64,000 bases of DNA from Onchocerca volvulus (Eukaryota; Nematoda; Chromadorea; Rhabditida; Onchocercidae), in assembly GCA_000499405.2 (NCBI GenBank), contig HG738137.1:14253661-14317660 (forward strand), in the 5' to 3' direction. Under the pieces are notes generated by a model. That model ran no database searches and was not told the origin of the DNA. It saw nothing but the letters and a program-made list of their open reading frames with translations. Within the stretch, counting starts at the first letter, position 1, and every line of letters begins with the position of its first letter. Positions 12,139-25,600 of the stretch are shown here, one piece after another. A program made the translations under genes and the position numbers.

Positions 12139-15005
12139 TCACTGATTATCAATTTCTCCGAGGTATATTTTCTTATCACTTCCTGCTGACAACACTGAAA
12201 TTAAAAGGAACGAACAATAAAAAAATAAACTGATAATTTTGTAACAAATAATTACTTACACACTTTAATCTCCAAACTGTCCCATGCAGTATTCAAAATC
12301 TGGCCTGCTTATATCTTTTGATTCGCTGAACATTCAGTTGGAAGTGGAATAAACAAAATGTACATTCAAAATTACCAAAATTATCTAGAAAATCAGCAAA
12401 TTCAAATTGTAAGAATTTAGAAAAAGAACTTACATATTGGTTCCTTTGGATGAAAATCAGTTGCATTAACTGATCCCTGATGGCCAGGTAATTTGTAAAG
12501 TACTCGTCGCGATGAAACATCCCAAACGTAAACATAATGATCGCTGGAACCGCAACTGATACGATGATTATCAGGTGACCAAGCGCATTTTAATAGATTC
12601 TGTAAACGCAAGTTACAAATTTCGCAAAAAAATTCTTTACCAAAATTCAGAAGAGGAACAGAAAGGTTAAAAAAAGAAAAACAGATCAAACATTTAGAAT
12701 GAGGCAATTACATTATATTTTCTGTTTAGCAATATTTTTTCAATTTAGGAAATGAAGTTCATTATAAATTGATTAATACTACGAAACAGCATAACATCTC
12801 CACAGCAATGAAAAACCTTTTCAAAATTATGCTGATGTCCGGCAAAGGATTTCACACAGCGTTGTTCCGGTGCAAACGGCCTGATGTCCCAAATTTTTGC
12901 TGAAATAATTATAATTTATTTCAATTTTATCAATTATATATAGCAATGCTGCGATGATGTTTATTAGATAAAATAAAGATCTGCTTTTCAAATGCTCTCA
13001 ATGTCGAGGATATCAACAGAATTCCAAATTTTTTATCTTTCTCAATCAAGGTATAGAATTTTAGGCCCATCTTTATCTGCTAGAAAATTTATTTCTCTCT
13101 TTTTCTTTCCTCCTCCATTAAAGAAGCAGCTCTTGAGCAACTTTTTTATTATTATGACAAAATTGATTTGCAACAAACCGTTTCATTTTCTAATTAAAGA
13201 AATAATGCAAAAACATTGATAAAAAAAAGAAATAGTGGAATAAATTACAACTGCAGTCCATTGCATTCGAAAGGATATGTGTTCCTTCTGGACTTAATGA
13301 TAAACCAGTAACCGTATCAGTATGACCACGCATTACATATATCAGTTCATTTCGTCGTAGATCCCATACCTAAAATTCAAGTGGAAGTTGAGAATAATTT
13401 ACGGGAAATATAATAGCTACAAACCAGTGAAATAGATCTGACAGCCGTCTGTTACAATTTATTTGAGACTTAAAATTCAAACAAAATTACCTTAATGTCA
13501 TTATCGATTCCTCCACCAATAACCTGTTCAGCTGTGTCATTGAAAGTCACAGCTGTAATCTGATAGGCATTTTGCAAAGTAGTTACAGGATCTCTTTTAC
13601 GTATGTCGTGAACCTGGGAAAAACATTTCTTAATCCATAGCATGCTTCATGAAGAAGAAAAAGGATGTAGACTAATTTCATCTTCATCTTCTAAAAGAAT
13701 AACATAAATTCTTCTAAAATATTGGTCATATGTATCAAGTTGCTTTTCCCATTATCTAACTTTGATATTGCAATTAAACTTACAAGTACAGTACAATCAT
13801 CAGAACCACTGGCAACAAGTTGTGGCCCACGTCGTGCAGGATGACAACTGTTGACAATATCTTTGTGGGATTTGAACTTCCTCATACACGCTCCTGTATC
13901 CATATCCCAAACGCGCACTGTCTTATCTGTTGATGCCGTAAACAAGTAACTGAAATAACAAAAACACATCAAATGAAAAATAGATTGTAAAGCAAAGATC
14001 TAAAATTTGAGTGACAAAAGATTTCCTTAGTATTCTTAATTACTAATTTCGATAAACGGATAATATACTTAGACAAATTTTATCCACAATTTTAAATATC
14101 ATTAACCTTTCCCTGGAAGTTTTCTTATTTTTTTACACATCTTCAATATTTTCCAAAAAAGAAAAAATTCCTCACCTTCCATCAGTACTGAAATGAAGAT
14201 CCATTATCGCCCCCGCATGTCCCTTTAGGATTGAAAAATTTTCGCATTCACCATATACATTCCACAAAACTTTAATCAACATAAAAAATATAGTAATCAA
14301 AAAGCATTAAAAAACGAATGTTTTAAAGTACAAAAAATATGTACACGGAATATTACCAAGTTTCGATCCCATGATCACTAATAATTTCATCAATAAAACA
14401 ATCCAATAAAATGATTTATTGAAAATATTAACAAGAAACTCATCTATGGTTATTTCCATTTGGAAATGACATCAACATTAAAGTAAACAAGCCACAAAAC
14501 ATTCAAAATAGGCATCAAATTTAAGAGCAAAAAAAAAAAAGAGAAAACTTACAAACAGTCATGTCAAAACCAGCCGATGCCAAACAACTACCATCTGGAC
14601 TGAATTTAGCCGTATAAATTTCACCATCATGTCCACTAAGCAGCATTATGGGAGCCATCAAATGTGACGTACGTGGAATGGGTTGTGATCGCCCACTCGG
14701 AATAACTTCCAAGCGTGGTTTTTTCGGCCCTTTAGTTTATTAAAAATTCGATTATTTAAACCATCCTTAGAAAGCTTCAACATTATTCCTATAGCTAGTT
14801 TATAGATACAGTTATCGTTTGCAATTTTTCAATTTTAACAATGCTGATTAGAACTAAAGCAAACCATAACAACAATATTCTGAATCCAATAAGGTACAGA
14901 ATCACTTTATGAGGAATAAATTCAGCCAAAAATATACTTACCAACAACAGCTAAAGGTATCGTAGGCCTTTTGAACCCATCGTTATTTTGCATAACATCC
15001 GCCAT
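12139..15005 (-). CDS. SNRNP40: U5 snRNP 40-kDa WD40 protein
   Basis: Seven-bladed WD40 propeller of the U5 snRNP, present in the catalytic spliceosome next to PRP8 and BRR2 (known for the family). Nine minus-strand exons in coding order: 15005-14942, 14729-14553, 14269-14176, 13949-13784, 13613-13491, 13369-13252, 12899-12817, 12599-12434, 12194-12139. This gives 348 residues, close to the human length, with every junction in frame. Diagnostic segments are MLLSGHDGEIYTAKFSPDG, FTASTDKTVRVWD, the SNRNP40-specific NSCHPARRGPQLVASGSDD, TAVTFNDTAEQ with GGGIDNDIKVWDLR, the linker IWDIRPFAPEQRCVK, and the C-terminal SAGSDKKIYLGEI. The ATG follows TTTTGCAG directly, which suggests a trans-splice or 5'UTR intron acceptor. 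It lies between NOSIP and LIPT1 in the same orientation. Confidence 0.95.
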
Positions 15006-15922
15006 CTGCAAAACTAAATCATCAGCTACTTCAAACATTTAGCCCTGATTATCTCGAACACTATTTCTTGCAAAATCTTTTAAATACCCCACATTCTTAG
15101 AAATCTTCGAACTACAGCTGAAACCGCTTTCCACTCAATTTATTCATTCCATCTAAGCGAAATTGCTTGAAATCAGGGACCATCTCCGAATGTCAATGCT
15201 TAAAATATATCATCCCTAGATCAGCTTCTGAATGAGAATCTTTTTTGTTGGGATTAATCTCTGAAAATTATAACGGCCAATATTTTATCATTAGTGTAAT
15301 ATCAAATTAAGATAATACTGTGTCTGCTAAGTACTATTAAAAATCGATTAATTTGATTGATCGAACATCAAATACATTTATCATTCAGAACATCACTAAT
15401 TGTACTCGATATCTATCATTCAGTGAGTACTTCATAAAGAAACTTCAACACATAAAAAAATAGTGCTCACAGTTCTCTAAAATCAATCCTTCTATGAATT
15501 CCGAAATTTGAAACACCAAGTAAAACAATGAACAAAATTGAATCCATGAACAAAGTAACACATCTAAGAGTAAAATATTATTACTTCTTTAAAGTAAAAT
15601 AGATAAGAAAAACTAAAGTCCTGACTTCATATGCGGAAACAAAATTCTCGTACATTACTACATAATGTTTGTTAAAGTACAAAATTACATCTAACAATAG
15701 AATTTGAATTAGAAAGGAATCGGAAGACTCCGGATCTTCATTCTGGTAGATCGTACAACTGGAATTTCTTATCAATTTTCCAAAAATTTACTTCTTTATA
15801 TTAAAGAGATGTTGAGCCCAAAAGATACAAAACGAACAAGATTTGAAATTCATCAATCGGAAATTAAAATTATATGTTATAGTACGTCATTATTTTTAAC
15901 AAAATCAATCATAAACTCAATT
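15006..15922. other. Intergenic, NOSIP to SNRNP40
   Basis: A 917-base spacer between two minus-strand genes. It is AT-rich and holds no recognisable coding sequence. It presumably contains the NOSIP 3' untranslated region and the SNRNP40 5' leader or outron. Confidence 0.55.
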
Positions 15923-18288
15923 TCACTGCAACTCCAGTTGAGGTCGTACCAACTTAGCCTCCACTTCATTGGTCGAGGCAAATCCTGAAAATGTGGAAAT
16001 TTTTGAGAGCCTAAGAATTAAAATAAAGTAAAATTTCTTTCAGAATATATTATGGACATTTTTCTGTCCAGTTCTTTCTTTTCTAAGGTTCTCGATACAC
16101 CATGCTCTACATTACTGGCATTTAATCACAGTTACTCCAGATCCGATTCTTTGTCTGGCAATTATTGTTTCATTATTTATCTCATTTTCACTACTTTACT
16201 AAACATGTTTTTTTGAAATATCGCATGGTTTTCCTTCTCAAATATCATTCAGTAATCCCACTTTTCCTCTACGAATATCAGTTTTAATTTTCATGAAAAT
16301 AACAAGTAAACATTTACCTGTGCCACCTCTTTGTAGCTCAATTATATCAGTATTCTTCATTGACTTTCCATTTAAGGGATCTATCATGTCCTTCCTAATT
16401 ATTTTCTCAACACAGTCCATCGTAACAACACACTGGCTGCAATAAAAAAGAAAAAAAAAAACTTTCTCTAATACTTGACATGTAGGCAAAACATTATGAC
16501 AATCACAATAATTTGAGATCGGTCTGTAGGAAAAAAAAATTCTTTTTTGTTGAAGATTTTTCAGACCCATATTTCACTTGACTGATTGACTTCTTTAAAT
16601 AGCTACCGGTGTTCTAATAATTACCTTGTTTTCAAGTATGCGCATCGAGTCGTATTAGTGAGTGCATCATGCGTTACAGGACACATATATCGTATCTTCC
16701 GAGACATCAGACTTTTACCACTATCATCAGGCATTACAGTAAATTTTACCGGCATCAACTCTTTAATTTTTAGGGGCTTGCCAGAGAGTGGACAAAAAAC
16801 ACGTTGCTCCTAAAAAGCAACTTTACATGGCATAGTAAATTCATTCTAACGAACTATCAAGTTTATTACATCATCATTTTTTCTACATGTCAAAGACGAT
16901 ATCCCTATAATTACTGCAATTCTTTGTCAGCTTTTTGCATCATTATATTCATCACGTCTGCGTGCTATCTCTTCTCTAATAAACTGAGCGACTTTGTCCT
17001 CTCTTCTAAATATTCTTTTTCTTGTAAAATGAAACTTGCCGGTTTTTCAATTTTGACTTCGGCAGTAGGATTTAACTGTGGAATCCAAAAACTCGGATTT
17101 TCTTTTGCCTTCTCCCCTGCCACGTTTGAAATTTCATCCTCTTTCAGTCGTTTACCACTCGATTGATCGTTTTCAAGTATTTTGCGTTTTTTGGTCTGAA
17201 ATTTCTCGAAAACCTCGAAAATATTATTTATAAGGCAAAATTGCAATCAAATCATCTATGTGACATGCCTTAGATCCAGATGGGGCAGCACCAGCAGAAG
17301 TGGTAGGCCAATCAGTATCCATATCTCGTTTCACTCCCGGATGCGCCGGCGTACCTTCAACTTCTTTAAATTTTTTCAGTTTCAGCTCTTCATCCAGATG
17401 TCTTTCCTATAAATTATAATGTTAGTTACTTCTAATAAAAAATGCTCGAAGTAACTTTATGAAGAGAACAAAATGTACTCTTTCCGCTTCTTCTTCTTCT
17501 TTTTTACATTGTTTCTCCCATTCCTTCAGCTTTCGTGCATTTTCTTTCTTTTGCTCTAGATAATATTCCAGAACAGCTTCCCTGTCAAATACGAATCCGT
17601 ACGGTGATATTACTGGATCTCTACAAACGGCAAAATGATGAATAAATCTATTCCATTATGATTAATATACTCATGCTAAATAATGAATATATCATCTATG
17701 CTTATCCCAATCATCTATGCTTATTTAAGTCATTCTCCAATTGAATCACCGCAATTCCAAATAAAAACCTCGTCTTGACAACCACATGTTACATCGTCGG
17801 CATTTGACTGTTAAGACCAGCTTGCTATTTGGAATTGACTAGTGACTATAAATGATTTCTGGAACAAACTTTTATCCATTTCAAAAAAGCTGAACTGGAA
17901 CACAAAGTGAGGTCTTTTATTCCAGAAGTTTGATTAACACTTAGATGAGATATGTGCCCAATAGATAAAAAGATTTAAATAAATATCAAAACAAATATTG
18001 CAAAACTTTAATGTAAGTGATGAAGATGCATATCAATAATACTCCGTAAAATTCAGTAAGTCGGAAAATCAGTAAATTTTTAGCCTGAATATTTGGTTAA
18101 AAAAAAAAAAGAAAAAAAAAAACCTACCGACAAGGTTGCAAAGTGATCGAGCAACAATCGAATTCTTTAACTGAATCAGCACCTAATCTCTGATGCAAAG
18201 TACCATAACCAGATTCTTTAGCATCTTTTCGTCTTTCCGAATATGAATATACTGCTGATGCTGTAGCATTTTTACCATGACGAGTCAT
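15923..18288 (-). CDS. NOSIP: NOSIP family protein, split U-box E3 ligase and spliceosome component
   Basis: Nuclear NOSIP family protein. The human member interacts with NO synthase, has E3 ligase activity and is found in late spliceosomes. Seven minus-strand exons in coding order: 18288-18128, 17620-17479, 17406-17269, 17195-17040, 16809-16625, 16436-16318, 15984-15923. This gives about 320 residues. The N terminus MTRHGKNATASAVYSYSERR is diagnostic, followed by the first half of the U-box (FDCCSITLQPCRDPVISPYG). A long charged helix (YYLEQKKENARKLKEWEKQ) follows, then PSFWIPQLNP. The C-terminal half carries FCPLSGKPLK, MCPVTHDALTN, CVEKIIRKDMIDPLNG and the family ending LQRGGTGFA. Two introns (after 17269 and after 17040, in minus-strand order) keep the frame only with GC donors, GCATGT and GCAAGT. 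Confidence 0.93.
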
Positions 18289-19684
18289 TCTGTACCTATA
18301 TACGTAAGCTCAGCTATCTTGAAAAACATCTTTCGTATACAAAAATACTAAACGTCACAACAGAGTAAATGCACATTGCACAAGTTATGCGATTTCATGA
18401 ATTCGAAAATATTCAATTTCACGCTCTCAGTTGAATATTTTTTAACCTGTTACATGCAGTATCTTACCAAAAGTTTGCGACTCCGCACCTCGTTTCTACT
18501 ATCAAGACCTTACAGACCAACGATGCGCATGATAGTTAGATGACGATGATACGTATGGTTTGTGACATAAATGCGATTTTAATGAAGAACTTGAAATTCG
18601 AAATTATCGATGATGGTGACATAATTTTTTTCGCTAATATGAATTTATCCGTTCTTCGCACTTCTGTGGTATTATCTATTTCTTATGTTTCTATAATGTT
18701 ATCAATTTCTCATAATTTCGTAATATCCACTGCTTATGTTTCCAACGTTTTTTCGAAGCTATTGGGAAAGTAATTTTGTGAAAGAGACGATTCCTGTTTG
18801 AAGAAAGAATTTATCAATTTATCAATGAACAGATACGAACAAACAATTATCTGAGAATATTCAAGTAAATTTATTACTGGGCATTCTTTCCTTTGAAGCA
18901 GAAGAGAGTACTGATCCTTGACTGTTGATTATTGTGTCGATTCAAGCCAAACTGTTGCTATCGTTGCGTTGATGTAACTCCGAACTTGAACTTTTGCACA
19001 AAACCCATGTAGAAAACTATTGTAGAAACACTGATTCTGTTCCAAAATCCGAACCTTTTGAATCTTTTCGGGATTCATCCTCCTTTCCTGATCTTCAAAA
19101 TGTCGCTTCACAGTTGGTTGACCTCGCTTTGTTTATCTATTAATCGGAGCATTTTTGCGGTGAAGATGTTTATTCGTTTGTTTATCCTCGCGCTTTTTGA
19201 CCTTTAATATTCCGTTAATTGTTTCAACTTCAACAAATAATTATTTACAAATTCTTTCGCATATTTTATTGATCTACGCTGTTCTTTGATTTCTCTAATT
19301 TATTAAATGATTTTTAACGTCAGTATTTTTTTTTTTCAATTATTATTGCTATAAATTTCTGTATTTCTAAACTTCTGTAATTTTCTTCAAGACATCATTA
19401 TTTATTGAATGATATATTTCTCCGAAAAGTCAATTGTAGTTGTAAATTTTTATCGGAATTAATTTGTGATCAGTTCCGATTAATTCGTTCTCCTCAATAG
19501 AAAAGTATTTTAGACTATACTTAATTCAATTAGGATATGGTGTTTTTCAAGGTAAATAAAAACTAGTAAAATCTCAGGAAATGAATAAAAAATACGATTA
19601 TGATATTGTATATGTCGAACATTTGCATTTTTCATAATTTACATTTGTAGTATCAATTTAATGAAGAAATTTTTTGCAGAATTA
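18289..19684. other. Divergent promoter region, NOSIP and CPSF2
   Basis: A 1.4-kb gap between head-to-head genes, presumably with both promoters. Open frames at 18540-18773 (+) and 18929-19111 (-) show no family resemblance. TTTTTTGCAG ending at 19679, five bases before the CPSF2 ATG, is a likely trans-splice acceptor. Confidence 0.5.
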
Positions 19685-22600
19685 ATGACATCTATAATCA
19701 AATTGGAGGCCTTGTCAGGTGTGCAAGATGATGGACCATTATGTTATCTTTTACAGGTAAAGAATTTAATTAATTTAAAAAAAAAAATGAATAAAATGAG
19801 GGAAACTGAAATATCATCACTGTAATTGCTGTGTTGCAATGGATGATATTGAAATGATTAAATTTCAGTACATTGTGATTCTGTTTTAGGATCTTTTTCA
19901 ATATTTTCAAGTTATTCTAATATTCGAGAATATTGCATTTTTCTCTTTTTGTATCTTCAGTAATAAGTATAATACTTGATAAAAATTTTTAGATAAATCC
20001 AGTCATAAATTTCAGATTTTATTATATTAAAAAGTGACTGGATGACACAAATGACATGTTGGTAGCATTTTAACAATGTAAATTGTCAAAATTAACATCA
20101 AGTGATATACTATCCATATGTGGGAAATTTAGAATTACGGTCTCTTTAATTGATTTTTGTCAAAAATTATCAGTATTCAAATTGGTTAATAAATAATCGA
20201 ATTCTTTATTTTTCTATCATCTAATAACTTATTTCAGGTTGATCAAGTTTATTTTTTATTGGATTGTGGTTGGGATGAACGATTTGATATGGCATACATA
20301 GAAGCTGTCAAAAGGCGTGTTCCTCTTATTAACGCTGTCTTATTGTCATATGCTGACATTCCACATCTCGGTGCCTTGCCTTATCTTGTACGAAAATGTG
20401 GCCTAAATTGTCCTATTTATGCGACGGTAAGCATTCTTTACATTTATTAATTTATTTTCGGATATTCCCAGAGTAATCTATTTTTTGATATTTGGATATT
20501 TATTGATTAAATGTGAAAATAGATGCGTTATTTACTGATCTGAGTATGGGATACTTTATGGTAATGCTAGTTTTCTGAGTATTTTTAATTATCCAGGTCA
20601 AAGCCTGTAATATTCGGAAGTAAGGATCACCTTTAAACCATATTTATATGATAAAGACTTTAAATTAATTTTCCCATTCCGTTTTCGCTTAATTTGAATT
20701 TTAAATTTAAATTTCATGGAAAGAAAAAAGTAAAATCAATATGCTTTATTACGATTTTTCAGTAGAATTTGCTAATGATCTTTTAAAATGAATTTAATTT
20801 GTTAGTTTATCCATTATAATTGAACTAATTTTATATTGCAATCTCACTTCATTACTAGCCGAATGATTTTCCGAATGATTTTTTTTTTTTTTTTTTTAAA
20901 TTTACCAGTAGATTTAACATTTTCAACTTGTATTTATTTTGGAATGATCATTGTGTGTATTAGTTTTACTCGAATAAATAAGTTCCGTTGAATATGTTAT
21001 AAGTTTGCAGATTATTTAATTAGGAGACTGCAATTAATTTTATTAATTTTGGGTCATGGCACCATGAATGTGAAATGTGAGTGTAGCACAATAATTAATG
21101 TTTAACAATTTGACAAAATGGGAGAAATATTTAACAGTATTATTATTATTATCACTGAGCGTATTTCAATCACTGCCGGAAGAAAATGAGAAAAGATAGA
21201 TTTGGTAATTACTACTCAGCTGCTATGTTAATCTTGAAAAAAAAAAGTGTAAAAGACTTGAAAGATCCATTTTGCCTAATTAATATAGATGCTTATAATT
21301 TTGTATGATAGTTTATTTTTTGTAATTTTTCTGTTGAAACAAGTTGATATTAGTTTGGGATTTCAAGTGAAGCTAAATCTCTCTTTTATTTCTCTGTTAT
21401 GAAACAGTGATTAAGATAAGATCTTGCAAATTTTTTGTGATCAAAATGATTTGCTATAGAATAAATTTTTATCAGGTTCCTGTATATAAGATGGGACAAA
21501 TGTTTCTGTATGATTGGGTTAACAGCCATACAAGTGTTGAAGATTTCAACTTATTCAATTTGGATGATATTGATGCAGCATTCGAACGAGTCCAACAAGT
21601 GAAATATAGTCAAATGGTTTGTTTATCTTGGATTATTAAGATATAATTTTAAGGGTTTATTGATATCGCCGACATTATCCATGCTTTTAGCGGAAAATCC
21701 TTTTGTTTATACCATCATGATGTAATTGTATACTGAGTGCAGTCATGTTTAATGAGTTTTGAATCGTCTAATTATTTTTATCCTGATGTTTTTTTTATTA
21801 AAACTATGTTCGTCGAAATGGTTGATCCCCTTTTGCTAATTAAAAAAAAAAAAAAAAAAAAGAGGAAGAGAGCAAGAGAGAAAGATAACTGTTCCATTAC
21901 AAGCCTAATACAAGTGGATAAAATATGGATGAAATCGGATGGATCATGTCAGCAAAAAAAAAATTCTAATAATTTTTGTAATTCTTTTTCAGATTTTATT
22001 GAAAGGCGATAATGGTCTTCAAATAACGCCGCTTCCAGCTGGACATATGATTGGTGGTGCAATATGGCGGATCACAAAAATGGGTGATGAAGAGATTGTC
22101 TATGCAGTTGATTTTAATCACAGGAAAGAGCGGCATTTAAATGGTTGTACATTTGAAGGTAATTGTTAAAAATATTTCGCAAAATCTTGATTCAAAAATA
22201 TGGTCAACCAATTGTAGGTATTGGACGACCAAATTTGTTGATCACTGATAGTTTTAATGCATTGTACAATCAACCACGTCGAAAACAACGAGATGAACAG
22301 TTGGTAACCAGGCTTCTGGGTACTGTAAGAGATGGTGGTGATGTGATGATTGTAATCGATACGGCAGGAAGAGTTTTAGAAATAGCACATTTACTTGATC
22401 AATTATGGCATAAGTAAGTTTTGCAACTCCATAAGAAAATTTATTATTTTATAATTCTTTATACTTCCTAGTCATCGGATGCGCGGAAATTCTAGACCAT
22501 AATTTTCAGGTTCAGACCATAATTTAATTTTGGCTCATTTATAATTCCATTTTCCTTTACAGAATTCTTTCTACTGATAAAATAATTTATTCTCCTCATT

Positions 22601-25600
22601 ATAATTGGAAAGAAGAGAAATTTTTTTTCTTTTTTTTTCAAGATTTGATATTTATTAGAGTCTTTCCTATCATCAATCTGTTTTTGTTTTTGTTTGCTAG
22701 AATTTTAATAAAATTCTTCTTGTATCACTTTGAAAGTTTTGATTTTGAAACAGTTAATGAGATGGTTGATATGGATAATTCCCTACAAATTAAATCTTAA
22801 TGAATTTCAAGCGCAGAAGCTGGTTTGATGACATATAATTTGGTCATGCTAAGTCATGTCGCTTCATCAGTAGTTGAGTTTGCGAAATCACAAGTGGAGT
22901 GGATGTCTGATAAAGTCTTAAAATCCTTTGAAGTTGGGCGCTACAATCCATTTCAATTTCGACATGTGCAGCTTTGTCATACTCACATCGATTTGATGCG
23001 AATACGAAGTCCAAAGGTTTCCGATTTTTTATTTCCTTTTAACGGTTTTCATTTTCAAAAAATCAGTTCCTGTTTTTAAAAATATCGCTTCTCTGAAAAT
23101 TTGTCAGCCTATATAAGCTTCTGTTCATTTTTTAAAAATGTTCGAAATGGAGTAAAATATTTGTTGTAAAAATATTTTTTTTTTCTTTTTGGAAATCTTT
23201 TAACAAAATTCATTTTCTCATGAAATGTTAATGTTGCATTTTAGGTAGTACTTGTTAGTGGATTAGATATGGAAATTGGCTTTTCCAGAGAGTTATTTTT
23301 AGAATGGTGTTCAGACATAAAGAATTCTGTTATTGTTACTGGTAAGACTTTTTGATTTTAGAGAAAATTGCATAATTTTATTGGCACTGTGAGACTTTCA
23401 TTCTTAAAATGAAAGACTGAAATTATCATCATAAAGTAACAGTAGCAAACACATGTTTTTATAGGACGTTCTGGTGACCGTACTCTTGGTGCGCGATTAA
23501 TACGGATGGCTGAACAAGCAGCAGAAAATCCTAACGGTGCCATAAATCGTAATTTGACCTTAGAAGTGAAGCGAAGAATCCGTTTAGAGGGTATTGAATT
23601 GGAGAATTATCGAGCAAAAAAGCGGGCAGAAGAACGTGAAGCAACTCGAATTAGGTAATGATAAATCATTGCAAATTCATTGTTGCAGTCCTGTTATTTC
23701 ATAGTTGCAAAACTGCAGACTGCAAAGTGTTTAGAGATTAAAAATGATTAGTAGTTAGACTGTTCTAATGATTGAATCTTTTTAAAATTTAATCATTAGA
23801 ACGATCTAATCGTTAACGGTTAGACGCTTAGTGGTTTCTATATACAGTATCAATCAATCGACATACGACAGTTCTTCTTCGCTCATTTGAAGCTTTTGAT
23901 TTAATGGTTGCTGATTCGTTTTCACATTTTTGAGCTGCGATGAGTTATCTAAGTAAAAACTAATGGAAATCAAATATGAATCTATTTTTATATGAATTGT
24001 TCTTGTTAAAACTTATTGAAATCTGAAACTTGACATTTTTTAATATTTCCAGATTAGAAGCATCACGACGAAATGCTAGACTCGAGCAGGCCGATTCATC
24101 TGATGACAGTGATGATGATGCTGTTATGATTGTTCCTGCTACGAATTCCGGCATGTTAAATGGCAAAATGACTAATTCGAAACATAATATTACGTCATCT
24201 TATAGCGCTTCTGAGACAACTTCCACAACTGGTTTGAAATTTCATTCTTTTCTTGGTTTATATGTAAATTATTGACTTATTTTTCACATAATTTGTTATA
24301 ATGAATAGGAATTTTGTTCGCTTATTAGATGTGTTTTTATACAACTATTTTATATGTCGCATCTTTAATTGACCTGTCTATATGGTTTCCATATTTTTTA
24401 TGGCTTTCCATCAGATATATCTGGCGATAAAATTGAAATAAACAAAGCATTTTATTCTCGAAATATTGACTAAAATACGTATATAAATTTAAGAATATTT
24501 GTAACTTAGCAATCCAAACTACAGTACTGTTTATTTGACATTCGCCCCGCTGCTGATATTCCGATAAATTTCTGAATTATTTAAAAAATTCACTAAAATT
24601 CATTTTTAAATTTTATTTTCAACAGATTTATCTGCGGTCCAAATAGCAGAACAAAGGTCGCACGATATTATGTGGAAATGGGAACAGCAGCAGAAATCGT
24701 CATTTTTCAAACAAAGCAAAAAATCATTCCCTATGTTTCCGTACATTGAAGCAAAAACTCGTGTATGTTTTTCATTTATTCTTTTCTTAGCGATTTCATC
24801 GATTTGAAATTCTGCACTTTTTTTATATCCAGTACAGTTCAATAAACTTTTAGATTTTGAAATTTTGAAAAAAGAAAAAAATTTTCTAATCTTTTTCTGA
24901 TCTATTCCGGCAGTAGAATATTCATTAGTGAATGTTTGATACAGTAGTAAATTGATTACTGTTAAGTGGGATGATTATGGTGAAATCATACGGCCAGAGG
25001 AATACATGATCGCGGATACATCTATAGTACCACAAATGTCTCCTGAACATAAGGATGGTACTGTTGATGGTTCTTTTGATGGACAAGTAGTACCGTATTA
25101 TGAAGAACGGGAGTGGCCAGCAAAATGTATCAGTCAAATTATGAAAATAGAGGTGACCTGTTTTGATAATATATAATTTTTAGCTGGTTTGATTTTCAAA
25201 TTTTGTCTCATTCTTATTTTATTCAGTTAAACTTCCCATGCTAACCCCCATCGTTTTTTATGCCCTCGTCCTGTAATGTCACTTATCATTTGATGAAAAA
25301 AACAGGTGATGGTTTCGTTCTAGTATATCGAAAGTTTCATTTTTGCTTATAGTAATAAAAATACAGTTAGATTAAAATTCACGTAATATTCTTTGATTCT
25401 TGAGGACTGTGAATAATGCATAGAGCTGAAGTTTGCAGAAGAGGCGACAGGTGCAAAAATTTAAGAAAAAATTATAGATTTGTAATTAACAATTCTCTCT
25501 GGTTTCCGTTCACTTTCAACTGTTTTTATCACTTTCACTCATTCAGTTATTCTTGATTAATCTGTACTTAATAATAAAATTAGAAAAGAATTCATTTTCA

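Noticed and set aside
16586..17166. Plus-strand open frames over NOSIP exons
   Set aside because: They are antisense shadows of the NOSIP coding exons, which are supported by homology on the minus strand.
18929..19111. 60-codon minus-strand open frame in the NOSIP-CPSF2 gap
   Set aside because: No family match, no splice context, and it is located in the shared promoter region.
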